Assembly: GCF_000463155.2 (NCBI RefSeq)
Contig: NZ_AWFZ01000028.1
Span: 124,001 to 188,000 of the forward strand
DNA: 64,000 nt
From: Siccibacter turicensis LMG 23730
Lineage (GTDB): Bacteria; Pseudomonadota; Gammaproteobacteria; Enterobacterales; Enterobacteriaceae
Direction: 5' to 3'
Part shown: positions 17,851 to 25,690 of the stretch, piece after piece
Layout of the letters: the number at the start of each line of letters is the position of its first letter
Position numbering within the stretch: position 1 is the first letter of the stretch
Program-made: the position numbers and the translations under genes
The notes under the pieces: generated by a model
Told to the model about the DNA's origin: nothing
The model's database searches: none
The model's input: only the letters and a program-made list of their open reading frames with translations

Positions 17851-18732
17851 ATGACCATGAATACTTACTATCCCGTGCGTTATACCTGGGCCAATGCCGA
17901 TGGCATGCGCGTGTTTTACCGCGAGGCCGGCGATCCTACCCATCCGACGCTGCTGCTGCTGCATGGCTTTGCCAGTTCATCGCACCAGTTCCGCGAGCTG
18001 ATCCCGCTGCTGGCGGATAAATTTCATATCGTGGCTCCCGACCTGCCGGGTTTCGGTTTTACCGAGGTACCGGCAGCGCGCGACTACCGCTACACCTTTG
18101 ATGCCTTCGGCCAGACGCTGACCCATTTTGTGGATGCACTGGGTCTGGCGAGCTATACGCTCTACGTCTTCGATTACGGCGCACCGGTCGGGCTGCGCCT
18201 GGCGCTCAACTATCCTGAGCGGGTGACAGGGTTTATCTCCCAGAACGGTAACGCCTATCTGGAAGGGCTGGGAGATGCCTGGGCACCGGTGCAGGCCTAC
18301 TGGGCGGAGCCGTCGGCCGCAAACCGTCAGGTGGTGAATGACGCGGTGCTTAATATGGAGGGCATTCGCTGGCAGTACCTGCATGGTGTGACCGACGTGG
18401 AGCAAGTGGCACCGGAAACCTGGCATCTTGATACCCTGCTGATGGAGCGCCCCGGCAACCGCGAGATCCAGCTCGATCTGTTCCTGGATTACGCCAATAA
18501 CCTGACGCGCTACCCCGATTTTCAGGCCTTTTTCCGCGACAGACAGCCGCCAGCGCTGATTATCTGGGGCAAACACGATCCGTTTTTCATCCCGGCCGGG
18601 GCTGAAGCCTACCGCCGCGATAACCCGAACGCCGTAGTGGAGCTGCTGGACACCGGCCACTTCGCGCTGGAAACCCATGTCACCCATATTGCGACGCGCA
18701 TTCGTGAAACTTTCGGCGGGGAAACACGCTGA
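17851..18732 (+). CDS. Alpha/beta hydrolase, haloalkane-dehalogenase-like
   Basis: 293 residues. Alpha/beta hydrolase fold: oxyanion region LLLLHGFASSSHQFREL, nucleophile elbow VFDYGAPVG with aspartate rather than serine, acid WGKHDPFF, and catalytic histidine in TGHFALETH. An aspartate nucleophile is typical of dehalogenases and epoxide hydrolases, but the natural substrate cannot be read off. The start at 17851 has AGGAG 4 nt upstream; a second ATG at 17857 is better spaced. It is divergent from the CGNR regulator, which probably controls it. Confidence 0.82.
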   Translation: MTMNTYYPVRYTWANADGMRVFYREAGDPTHPTLLLLHGFASSSHQFRELIPLLADKFHIVAPDLPGFGFTEVPAARDYRYTFDAFGQTLTHFVDALGLASYTLYVFDYGAPVGLRLALNYPERVTGFISQNGNAYLEGLGDAWAPVQAYWAEPSAANRQVVNDAVLNMEGIRWQYLHGVTDVEQVAPETWHLDTLLMERPGNREIQLDLFLDYANNLTRYPDFQAFFRDRQPPALIIWGKHDPFFIPAGAEAYRRDNPNAVVELLDTGHFALETHVTHIATRIRETFGGETR

Positions 18733-18997
18733 CCCACAGCGGAGCGGCCTTTGCCGCTCCGCATCACACAATATCTGCCGCCCGCCACCGCCCTGCGCCG
18801 CATAATCTGCAACCTGTTGGCGCGCATTTCCCTTAAATCAGCATAATTATTTACCCCGCCCAAAAAGCAAACAACCAGCACGTAACACGTGATAAGCCCA
18901 TAAATTAGGTGTTTAACGCCACAAAGTTGCACCTGCGCCGAGTTTTCTTTAAGGTGGCAGCCACTCACGGAATGTGACCTGGCTCAACTTTTAGCCT

Positions 18998-19048
18998 CTT
19001 ATAGCTTTCTTTTCCTTCTTTGAACGTCCCGGCTGCGAAAGCTATAAG
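18998..19048. repeat. Perfect 12 bp inverted repeat upstream of the ProP-like gene
   Basis: CTTATAGCTTTC (18998-19009) and GAAAGCTATAAG (19037-19048) are perfect inverted copies separated by 27 bp. The second arm ends 28 bp before the start codon. It could be a repressor operator pair or a 5' leader hairpin; there is no T-run. Confidence 0.6.
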
Positions 19049-19076
19049 CTGCTCCATCAACATTTATGGGGAGTTT

Positions 19077-20531
19077 ATGACCACCACGACAACCGCCGTA
19101 CCGCACGAAAAAAAATCTGAGCTTACCGTCGATGACATCACGGTGATCGACAGCAAATTACTTAAACGCGCCGTGGGCGCCGCCGCACTCGGCAACACCA
19201 TGGAGTGGTTCGACTTTGGTGTTTACAGCTATCTGGCCGTGATCATCGGGAAAGTCTTCTTCCCGGACGCCAGCGCCACCGCGCAGCTCATCGCCTCCTT
19301 CGGGACCTTCGCCGCCGCGTTCCTGGTACGCCCACTGGGCGGGATGGTATTTGGCCCGCTCGGCGATCGCTTTGGCCGCCAGAAGGTGCTCGCGTTCACC
19401 ATGATCATGATGTCGATCGGCACCTTCTGCATCGGCCTGATCCCGGATTACGGCAGCATCGGTATTATGGCGCCGATCCTGCTGCTGATTGCCCGTCTGG
19501 TGCAGGGCTTCTCCACCGGCGGCGAGTATGGTGGTGCAGCCACCTTTATCGCTGAGTACTCCACCGACAAGCGCCGCGGTTTTATGGGCAGCTTCCTGGA
19601 GTTCGGTACCCTCGGCGGCTACCTGCTGGGGGCGAGCCTGGTCACCATCATGATGGCCGTACTTCCCGCCCAGGCGATGCTCGACTGGGGCTGGCGCATT
19701 CCCTTCTTCCTCGCCGCGCCGCTGGGGCTGTTCGGCCTCTATATCCGTCTGAAGCTCGAAGAGACGCCGGCGTTTAAGGATCATATGGATAAGCAGGAGG
19801 CGCTCGAGCACAGCAAGCCGCGCCTCGGGCTGTTCCAGATGCTGAACCAGCATAAAAAGCAGCTGCTGAAGTGTATCGGGCTGGTGCTGGTGTTTAACGT
19901 CTCGAACTACATGCTGACCTCGTACATGCCGAGCTATCTGACCGGCGTACTGGGGCTGAGCGAGCTGACCGGCCTGCTGCTGGTGATGGTGGTGATGTTC
20001 GTGATGATGCCGTTGACTCTGGTCTGGGGCCACTGGACCGACCGCATCGGGCGTCGCCCGGTAATTGGCGTCGGCGCGCTGGGCCTGGTGCTGTTGGCTA
20101 TTCCGAGCTTTATGCTGATCGGTTCCGGTAACATGCTGGCGGTATTCGCCGGGTTAATCGTGCTGGGCGTGCTGCACACCTGCTTTAGCGGCACCATGCC
20201 GGCGACGCTGCCGGCGCTGTTCGTCACCGATATTCGCTACAGCGCGCTGGCCATCGGCTTCAACGTCTCGGTATCACTGTTCGGCGGCACCACGCCGCTT
20301 ATCACCGCCTGGCTGGTGGATACCACGCAGAACGTGATGATGCCCGCCTACTATATGATGGGTGCCGGGGTGATTGGCCTGATTACCGTACTGACGCTGC
20401 GGGAAACCGCCCGTAAGCCGCTGAGCGGCTCATCGCCCGCGGTCGCCTCCCATGCGGAAGCGCACTCGCTGATCAACACGCTGCGCCGCCAGCGCGGCAA
20501 AAAGCAGCCCGCGGCGCAGAACCCCGCGTGA
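19077..20531 (+). CDS. ProP-like MFS transporter (metabolite:H+ symporter family)
   Basis: 484 residues, twelve membrane segments, major facilitator superfamily, metabolite:H+ symporter group. It resembles the proline/betaine osmoporter ProP in NTMEWFDFGVYSYLA, FGPLGDRFGRQK and the GGEYGGAATFIAEYS loop. The long coiled-coil C-terminus of E. coli ProP is missing; the tail is short and basic, so osmosensory behaviour may differ and the substrate is uncertain. The ATG at 19077 follows GGGGAG; the in-frame extension upstream to 19020 crosses the 12 bp inverted repeat and is rejected. Confidence 0.82.
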   Translation: MTTTTTAVPHEKKSELTVDDITVIDSKLLKRAVGAAALGNTMEWFDFGVYSYLAVIIGKVFFPDASATAQLIASFGTFAAAFLVRPLGGMVFGPLGDRFGRQKVLAFTMIMMSIGTFCIGLIPDYGSIGIMAPILLLIARLVQGFSTGGEYGGAATFIAEYSTDKRRGFMGSFLEFGTLGGYLLGASLVTIMMAVLPAQAMLDWGWRIPFFLAAPLGLFGLYIRLKLEETPAFKDHMDKQEALEHSKPRLGLFQMLNQHKKQLLKCIGLVLVFNVSNYMLTSYMPSYLTGVLGLSELTGLLLVMVVMFVMMPLTLVWGHWTDRIGRRPVIGVGALGLVLLAIPSFMLIGSGNMLAVFAGLIVLGVLHTCFSGTMPATLPALFVTDIRYSALAIGFNVSVSLFGGTTPLITAWLVDTTQNVMMPAYYMMGAGVIGLITVLTLRETARKPLSGSSPAVASHAEAHSLINTLRRQRGKKQPAAQNPA

Positions 20532-20541
20532 TGCAACCAAA

Positions 20542-20568
20542 AAGCCGGATAACAATCCGGCTTTTTTT
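20542..20568. terminator. Bidirectional terminator between proP-like and marR
   Basis: AAGCCGGAT-AACA-ATCCGGCTT with a following T7 run on the plus strand, and an A-run before the stem that serves the minus strand. It separates two convergent genes. Confidence 0.85.
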
Positions 20569-20585
20569 ATGTGAGGGGCACGCCA

Positions 20586-21008
20586 TCAGGTTTTCACGCC
20601 GCTGAGCATATCCTGGAGCAGTTCAACCAGCGCCTGCTGGCGCGGGGCGGAGAGCGCGTCCAGAAATGCCGCATCCACCTTGTCCGCCACGGGCTTTGCC
20701 TGGGCCAGCGCCGCCTGCCCGGCATCGGTTAAAAATATAAAGCGGCGACGCCTGTCAGCATCCCCCTGCTGACGCGCAATCAACCCTTTTTTTTCCATCC
20801 GTGCCAGCAGTTCAGCCAGGGTTGCTTTAGTACTGACCGCTGCATCCATCAGTTCCATCTGCTCAATACCCGGCTTTTCCCTCACCGCTGTCAGTACGGC
20901 GTACTGCTGCTTGGTAAGGTCGGGCAACGATTTTTGCCAGCGGGCGGTGTGCTCCTGAATCAGCTGGCGCATCAGATGGAAAGGAATGGTGCTGATATCG
21001 TTGCTCAT
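20586..21008 (-). CDS. MarR-family transcriptional regulator
   Basis: 140 residues from the ATG at 21008. MarR winged helix: LTKQQYAVLTAVREKPGIEQ, AVSTKATLAELLARMEKKGL and the wing DADRRRRFIFLTDAG. It lies on the opposite strand from, and near, the UbiD-type decarboxylase genes. MarR proteins next to such genes commonly respond to phenolic acids, so control of the decarboxylase operon is likely but inferred. Confidence 0.86.
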   Translation of the reverse strand: MSNDISTIPFHLMRQLIQEHTARWQKSLPDLTKQQYAVLTAVREKPGIEQMELMDAAVSTKATLAELLARMEKKGLIARQQGDADRRRRFIFLTDAGQAALAQAKPVADKVDAAFLDALSAPRQQALVELLQDMLSGVKT

Positions 21009-21097
21009 GAGTGATCGCTCTGTAGGGAAACGCGTGATACTGCAAAGCTTATCGTATTTTCCCCGCACCGTTGAGCCTTCACGCCCGGTCGTACCCG

Positions 21098-21382
21098 TTA
21101 TTTCCCCGTATAGCCGATATTAAAATAGCGCACGGCGTTGTCCGACTGAAACTCGGTAAAGAATTCCGTCATCAGGTTGCGATCGAGGTTGTACTGCTTC
21201 GTCAGTCTGCCCGCTTCCAGCGCCGCGACGCGTTTTTCACCGGTTTTTTGCTCCAGCTGATAACAGTAGCCCAGCACATAACCGCGCTTGTACTCGGCGC
21301 AAAACCGGGCCGGCACCTTTACCGGACAGGGCCCCGCCGCCGTAAATCCCGCCATCAGGCCTTTACCAAAATGATTTTTCAT
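21098..21382 (-). CDS. DUF2623 (YghW-like) protein of unknown function
   Basis: 94 residues. It resembles E. coli YghW along its whole length (start MKNHFGKGLMAG, then FCAEYKRGYVLGY). A GAGGTA ribosome-binding site precedes the ATG. It lies 89 bp upstream of marR on the same strand and could share its transcript. In E. coli yghW sits elsewhere, beside the hydrogenase-2 operon, so this location is unusual. Confidence 0.82.
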   Translation of the reverse strand: MKNHFGKGLMAGFTAAGPCPVKVPARFCAEYKRGYVLGYCYQLEQKTGEKRVAALEAGRLTKQYNLDRNLMTEFFTEFQSDNAVRYFNIGYTGK

Positions 21383-21395
21383 ACGTACCTCGCAT

Positions 21396-21419
21396 CGTTA
21401 TATACATAAATATATAACG
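21396..21419. promoter_or_regulatory. Perfect AT-rich palindrome before the yghW-like gene
   Basis: CGTTATATA, 6 bp, TATATAACG: 9 bp perfect arms just upstream of the yghW-like start codon. It overlaps any likely -10 box and may be an operator. Confidence 0.5.
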
Positions 21420-21482
21420 AATCAGCACGGTTTAAAAAGCCCTCTTAGGGGTTAGCGAACGCGGCGCGGGAAAGCTGAAACA

Positions 21483-21494
21483 TTCGTACACGAA
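21483..21494. promoter_or_regulatory. TTCGTACACGAA palindrome, candidate MarR operator
   Basis: TTCGT-AC-ACGAA is a perfect 5 bp inverted repeat with 2 bp spacer in the region between the yghW-like gene and the decarboxylase. A near copy lies 68 bp downstream. Confidence 0.6.
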
Positions 21495-21550
21495 CTTTCC
21501 CCTTCTCCCCCGTTGCCTCACCCAGCCAACAGGATTACCCTGCCATAAAG

Positions 21551-21562
21551 TTCGCACACGAA
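21551..21562. promoter_or_regulatory. TTCGCACACGAA, second copy of the candidate operator
   Basis: It differs from the first copy by one base (TTCGC instead of TTCGT) and lies 100 bp before the decarboxylase start codon. The two sites probably bind the same regulator, most simply the adjacent MarR protein. Confidence 0.6.
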
Positions 21563-21661
21563 CAAAATCTGGCGAGCGCAGGTGACAAGACAGAGAGCGA
21601 GGCTCACCGCCGTGTCGCGTTGGCCGGGTCGGGAAACCGATTCATAACGGGAGGGACAGAG

Positions 21662-23092
21662 ATGGCGTTTGACGATTTGCGCAGCTTTTTACGCGCGCTG
21701 GATGCGCACGGACAGCTGCTTGAGATTAACGAAGAGGTGCAGGCCGAGCCGGATATCGCGGCGGCCGCTAACGCGACGGGACGCATCGGGGACGGCGCGC
21801 CGGCGATATCCTTTACTCATATCAAAGGCTTCGATCGGGCTCACGTAGTGATGAATACCATCGGGTCATGGCAGAACCATGCCATCTCGCTGGGGCTACC
21901 CCCAGCAACCCCGGTTAAACGACAGATAGAGGAGTTTATCCGCCGCTGGGATACCTTTCCGGTGGCACCGGAGCGCCGCAGCAATCCGGCCTGGGCTGAA
22001 AACAGCGCGGACGGTGACGATATCAACCTGTTCGATATCCTGCCGCTGTTCCGCCTGAACGACGGCGACGGCGGTTTCTATCTGGATAAAGCCTGCGTGG
22101 TATCACGCGATCCGCTCGACCCGACGCACTTCGGCAAGCAGAACGTCGGTATCTACCGGATGGAGGTCAAAGGCAAACGCCGGCTTGGTCTGCAGCCGGT
22201 ACCGATGCATGACATCGCGCTGCACCTGCACAACGCGGAGGAGCGCGGCGAGGATCTCCCCATCGCCATTACCCTGGGCAACGATCCGATCATCACGCTG
22301 ATGGGCGCCACCCCGCTGAAGTACGACCAGTCCGAGTATGAAATGGCCGGTGCGCTGCGAGAAAGCCCTTATCCCATCGCTACCGCGCCGCTCACCGGCT
22401 TCGACGTGCCCTGGGGATCGGAGGTGATCCTTGAAGGGGTTATTGAAGGCCGGAAACGCGAAATTGAAGGCCCATTCGGGGAGTTCACTGGCCACTACTC
22501 CGGCGGGCGCAATATGACGGTGGTGCGCATCGACAAGGTTTCCTGGCGCACTAACCCCATTTATGAGTCGCTCTACCTCGGGATGCCCTGGACCGAAATC
22601 GACTATCTCATCGGTCCCGCAACCTGTGTTCCGCTCTATCAGCAGCTGAAAGCGGAGTTTCCGGAAGTGCAGGCGGTAAACGCCATGTACACCCACGGCC
22701 TGCTGGCGATTATCTCCACCAAAAAACGCTACGGCGGCTTTGCCCGCGCCGTTGGCCTACGCGCCATGACCACGCCGCACGGCCTGGGCTATGTGAAGAT
22801 GGTGATCATGGTGGACGAAGATGTCGACCCGTTCGACCTGCCGCAGGTGATGTGGGCGCTGTCGTCGAAGGTAAACCCGGCGGGGGATCTGGTGCAGTTG
22901 CCCAATATGTCGGTGCTGGAGCTTGACCCCGGCTCCAGCCCGGCGGGGATTACCGACAAACTGATTATCGACGCCACTACCCCGGTTGCGCCGGATACCC
23001 GCGGCCACTACAGCCAGCCGGTCAAGGATCTGCCGGAAACGTCGCTGTGGGTGGAAAAACTGACGGCCATGTTGGCCAATCGACATCAATAA
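21662..23092 (+). CDS. kpdC: UbiD-family non-oxidative hydroxyarylic acid decarboxylase, subunit C
   Basis: 476-residue UbiD-family decarboxylase using prenylated FMN, of the 4-hydroxybenzoate/vanillate/phenolic acid decarboxylase C group. The active-site segment REIEGPFGEFTGHYSGG carries the conserved glutamates; DEDVDPFDLPQVMWAL and the C-terminal DKLIIDATTP are also typical. The ATG at 21662 follows GGGAGGGA. The D subunit follows 10 bp downstream, but the B subunit (UbiX-like flavin prenyltransferase) normally encoded upstream is absent, so the cofactor must come from another locus such as ubiX. The symbol follows Klebsiella usage; substrate preference is not determined. Confidence 0.85.
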   Translation: MAFDDLRSFLRALDAHGQLLEINEEVQAEPDIAAAANATGRIGDGAPAISFTHIKGFDRAHVVMNTIGSWQNHAISLGLPPATPVKRQIEEFIRRWDTFPVAPERRSNPAWAENSADGDDINLFDILPLFRLNDGDGGFYLDKACVVSRDPLDPTHFGKQNVGIYRMEVKGKRRLGLQPVPMHDIALHLHNAEERGEDLPIAITLGNDPIITLMGATPLKYDQSEYEMAGALRESPYPIATAPLTGFDVPWGSEVILEGVIEGRKREIEGPFGEFTGHYSGGRNMTVVRIDKVSWRTNPIYESLYLGMPWTEIDYLIGPATCVPLYQQLKAEFPEVQAVNAMYTHGLLAIISTKKRYGGFARAVGLRAMTTPHGLGYVKMVIMVDEDVDPFDLPQVMWALSSKVNPAGDLVQLPNMSVLELDPGSSPAGITDKLIIDATTPVAPDTRGHYSQPVKDLPETSLWVEKLTAMLANRHQ

Positions 23093-23102
23093 GGAGGCAA
23101 CG

Positions 23103-23330
23103 ATGATCTGCCCACGCTGCGCCGATGCACATGTAGAAGTGATGGCAACCTCACCCGTGGAAGGCGTCTGGACGGTTTACCAGTGCCAGCGCTGCTTTTA
23201 TACCTGGCGCGACACGGAGCCCCTGCGCCGTACCAGCCGCGAACACTATCCGCAGGCGTTCCGCATGACCCAGCAGGATATCGACAATGCGCCGGAGGTG
23301 CCCACGGTGCCGCCGCTGTTAACCCCGTAA
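23103..23330 (+). CDS. kpdD: Hydroxyarylic acid decarboxylase subunit D
   Basis: 75-residue small subunit of the non-oxidative phenolic acid decarboxylases. It has two CxxC zinc knuckles: MICPRCADAH at the N-terminus and YQCQRCFYTW in the middle. It directly follows subunit C with an AAGGAGG ribosome-binding site. Its exact role is unclear but it accompanies subunit C in most clusters. Confidence 0.87.
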   Translation: MICPRCADAHVEVMATSPVEGVWTVYQCQRCFYTWRDTEPLRRTSREHYPQAFRMTQQDIDNAPEVPTVPPLLTP

Positions 23331-23464
23331 TCACCCTGAACGGCGGACCGCTGGCCCGCCGTTCCCCGTCAGTTCCCTCACCGGTTTACCCACCCGATTC
23401 CGAATCCCTCTTCACGATGGCGTTTTTTTCGCGCCGCGGCTTGATTGTTTCAGCCTGCTGACGA

Positions 23465-23484
23465 TACTGTATATAAACACAGTA
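23465..23484. promoter_or_regulatory. LexA (SOS) box upstream of umuC
   Basis: TACTGTATATAAACACAGTA differs from the LexA consensus by one base. It is 94 bp upstream of the umuC start, further than usual, leaving room for a short leader reading frame. Confidence 0.93.
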
Positions 23485-23497
23485 AAATTAAAAAACG

Positions 23498-23575
23498 ATG
23501 CAACGAATGAACCCCGTCAACCGGGTTGACGCTATTTTTACGCCGCACACTGGCGTAGCACGTATGGGAGCCTGA
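23498..23575 (+). CDS. Possible 25-codon leader peptide before umuC
   Basis: ATG at 23498 to TGA at 23573-23575, two bases before the umuC ATG, giving a 25-residue peptide starting MQRMNPVNRVDAIF. No good ribosome-binding site is seen. It occupies the place where umuD would be expected. It could be a translational-coupling leader or chance; confidence is low. Confidence 0.2.
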   Translation: MQRMNPVNRVDAIFTPHTGVARMGA

Positions 23576-23577
23576 CG

Positions 23578-24840
23578 ATGCTGGCACTTGTAGACGTAAA
23601 TTCCTTTTATACCAGCTGCGAAACCGCCTGGCGGCCGGATCTGCTCGGTAAGCCGGTGGTGGTGCTGTCGAATAACGACGGCTGCATTATCTCTCGTTCC
23701 GCCGAGGCGAAAGCGCTGGGTATCGGCATGGGCGAGCCCTGGTTTAAGCAGAAAGCCATGCTGGAGCGCAACGGCGTGGTGGTCTTCAGCAGCAACTACC
23801 GGCTGTATGGCGACATGAGCCAGCGGGTGATGGATACCCTTGAACAGCTCTGCCCGCAGGTGGAGATCTACAGCATTGATGAAGCCTTTGCCGACCTGAG
23901 CGGAATCGATCGGCTCGACGCATTCGGGCACACCATTCGCGACCGTATTTATCAACATACCATGCTGACCGTCGGGGTCGGCATCGCCCCGACCAAAACC
24001 CTCGCCAAGCTGGCAAACCACGCCGCCAAAAAATGGCCGCAGACCAGAGGCGTGGTGGATCTCTCCGATCCCGCGCGCCAGCGGCGGCTGATGCAGCTGT
24101 TACCGGTGGATGCCGTATGGGGCGTAGGCCGTCGCCTGAGCGCGAAGCTGAACGCGATGGGGATCGACAATGCGCTCAAGCTGGCGCAAAGCGATCTCTG
24201 GTTTATCCGCAAAAACTTCAACGTCGTGCTGGAGCGCACGGTACGTGAACTGCGCGGTGAGCCCTGCCTGGCCTTCGAGGAGTTTGCGCCAACCAAACAG
24301 GAGATCATCAGCTCGCGCTCGTTTGGTGAACGCGTCAGCGACTATCAGGCGGTGCGGGAAGCTATCTGCACCTGGGCGGCGCGCGCGGCCCAGAAGCTGC
24401 GAGCAGAACATCAGTACTGCCGCTACGTCTCCACCTTCCTTAAAAACAGCCCGCACGATCCCCATGAGCCTTATTACAGCCAGCGTGCCGGGATCGCCCT
24501 GCAAACCCCGACCCAGGATACGCGCGATATTATCGCCGCGGCGACCCACTGCCTGGAGCAGGTCTGGCGCGACGGGCTGCGTTATCAGAAAGCCGGCGTG
24601 ATGCTGGGGGATTTTTTCAGTCAGGGGGTTGCGCAGCTCAATCTGTTTGATGCCTTTACGCCGCGCGCTAACGGCGACAGGCTGATGACGCTGATGGACC
24701 ACATCAACCAGAAAAACGGCCAGTCGCTCTGGTTTGCCGGCCAGGGGATGCGCCAGGAGTGGGGCATGAAACGCACCATGCTCTCACCCGCCTGGACCAC
24801 GCAACTGAGCGATGTGCCGGTGGCCCGTGCGGACTGGTGA
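23578..24840 (+). CDS. umuC: UmuC-like Y-family DNA polymerase (Pol V catalytic subunit)
   Basis: 420 residues, error-prone translesion polymerase. N-terminal catalytic site: MLALVDVNSFYTSCE, with metal-binding Asp101-Glu102 in YSIDEAF. The fingers/thumb region has TVGVGIAPTKTLAKLANHAA and VWGVGRRLSAKL, and the C-terminal UmuC-specific domain ends with GVAQLNLFD, containing a beta-clamp binding motif (QLNLF). It has its own SOS box, and there is no umuD upstream; the likely partner is the UmuD encoded at 14350. Confidence 0.92.
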   Translation: MLALVDVNSFYTSCETAWRPDLLGKPVVVLSNNDGCIISRSAEAKALGIGMGEPWFKQKAMLERNGVVVFSSNYRLYGDMSQRVMDTLEQLCPQVEIYSIDEAFADLSGIDRLDAFGHTIRDRIYQHTMLTVGVGIAPTKTLAKLANHAAKKWPQTRGVVDLSDPARQRRLMQLLPVDAVWGVGRRLSAKLNAMGIDNALKLAQSDLWFIRKNFNVVLERTVRELRGEPCLAFEEFAPTKQEIISSRSFGERVSDYQAVREAICTWAARAAQKLRAEHQYCRYVSTFLKNSPHDPHEPYYSQRAGIALQTPTQDTRDIIAAATHCLEQVWRDGLRYQKAGVMLGDFFSQGVAQLNLFDAFTPRANGDRLMTLMDHINQKNGQSLWFAGQGMRQEWGMKRTMLSPAWTTQLSDVPVARADW

Positions 24841-24858
24841 GGCGTGCGCCGCTGGCTG

Positions 24859-25416
24859 TCAGCGGCTGCGCTTGGCGTGCTGCTCCCAGGTCTCCTGCTT
24901 CGCTTCGGCGGACTTTTTCAGCGCCACATAGCAGGCTCCGCTGCCGCCGTGGTGCGGCAGTGCGCTACAGAAGGCCTGAACCTGCTCGAATTCGGTCAGC
25001 CAGCGGGCAAGATAGCTGCGCACGATATTGGCATGGGACCGATCGTCCCGCCCCTTGCCGTGAACGATGAGCAGCGTGCGCAGGCTCTGTTCGCTGCAGC
25101 GCTGAATAAAGGCAAACAGCTGCTGGCGGCACTGCTCTACCGGCTGACGCAGCAGATTGAGGCTGGCCTGCTGCGCGTACTTACCCTGACGCAGCTTTTC
25201 CAGCACCCCGCTTTGCAGCCCTTCGCGCTTGAACAGCAGCGGTTCACCGAGCGGGATGACATCGAGAAAACCGGTGGTGAGAAAATTATCCAGCTGGAGC
25301 GTATCAATCTGCTGACGCGGACGCGGCGCTGTGGGTACCAACCGCCGGGTTGACTGCGTAAAGGGGGTGACATCCTCCATGGCGTCCAGAAACAGAGCTT
25401 TATCATCAGAGTTCAT
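24859..25416 (-). CDS. smrA: Smr-domain DNA endonuclease SmrA
   Basis: 185 residues, ortholog of E. coli SmrA (YdaL). The C-terminal Smr domain has LLIVHGKGRDDRSHANIVRS and LPHHGGSGACYVAL. The N-terminal DUF1115-like segment IDTLQLDNFLTTGFLDVIPL is conserved. ATG at 25416 matches the E. coli start and has GGGAGGA upstream; a TTG six bases earlier is not favoured. Converges with umuC; a LexA box lies 40 bp upstream. Confidence 0.92.
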   Translation of the reverse strand: MNSDDKALFLDAMEDVTPFTQSTRRLVPTAPRPRQQIDTLQLDNFLTTGFLDVIPLGEPLLFKREGLQSGVLEKLRQGKYAQQASLNLLRQPVEQCRQQLFAFIQRCSEQSLRTLLIVHGKGRDDRSHANIVRSYLARWLTEFEQVQAFCSALPHHGGSGACYVALKKSAEAKQETWEQHAKRSR

Positions 25417-25455
25417 CGTCAATCCTCCCGGTGCTGCATGACGAACACACTATAG

Positions 25456-25471
25456 CTGTATAAAGACACAG
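25456..25471. promoter_or_regulatory. LexA (SOS) box upstream of smrA
   Basis: CTGTATAAAGACACAG has the core CTGT-N8-ACAG expected of LexA sites. It lies 40 bp upstream of the smrA ATG on the minus strand. Confidence 0.85.
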
Positions 25472-25630
25472 TCTCAACGCCGGGATAGCACGGATGACGG
25501 GGTACGCAGCGGGGCACGCGGAGGAGATATCGCTCCGCGTTGCACAAATGACATTTGCCTGATATTTAAGCAGGCCTTAATTATTAATTCGCTTAAAAAG
25601 CGGCCACTCAAAAATTTACGTTAAGGATAC

Positions 25631-25644
25631 GTGAATTGCGTCAC
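25631..25644. promoter_or_regulatory. CRP-like site upstream of mcaS
   Basis: GTGA-ATTGCG-TCAC is a perfect inverted repeat matching the CRP core. Its centre is about 53 bp before the apparent mcaS start. McaS is CRP-activated in E. coli, in keeping with this site. Confidence 0.65.
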
Positions 25645-25690
25645 TAAAATATGCTGCCAAAACGGCCGGGACGTTGCTATAAATAAATGA

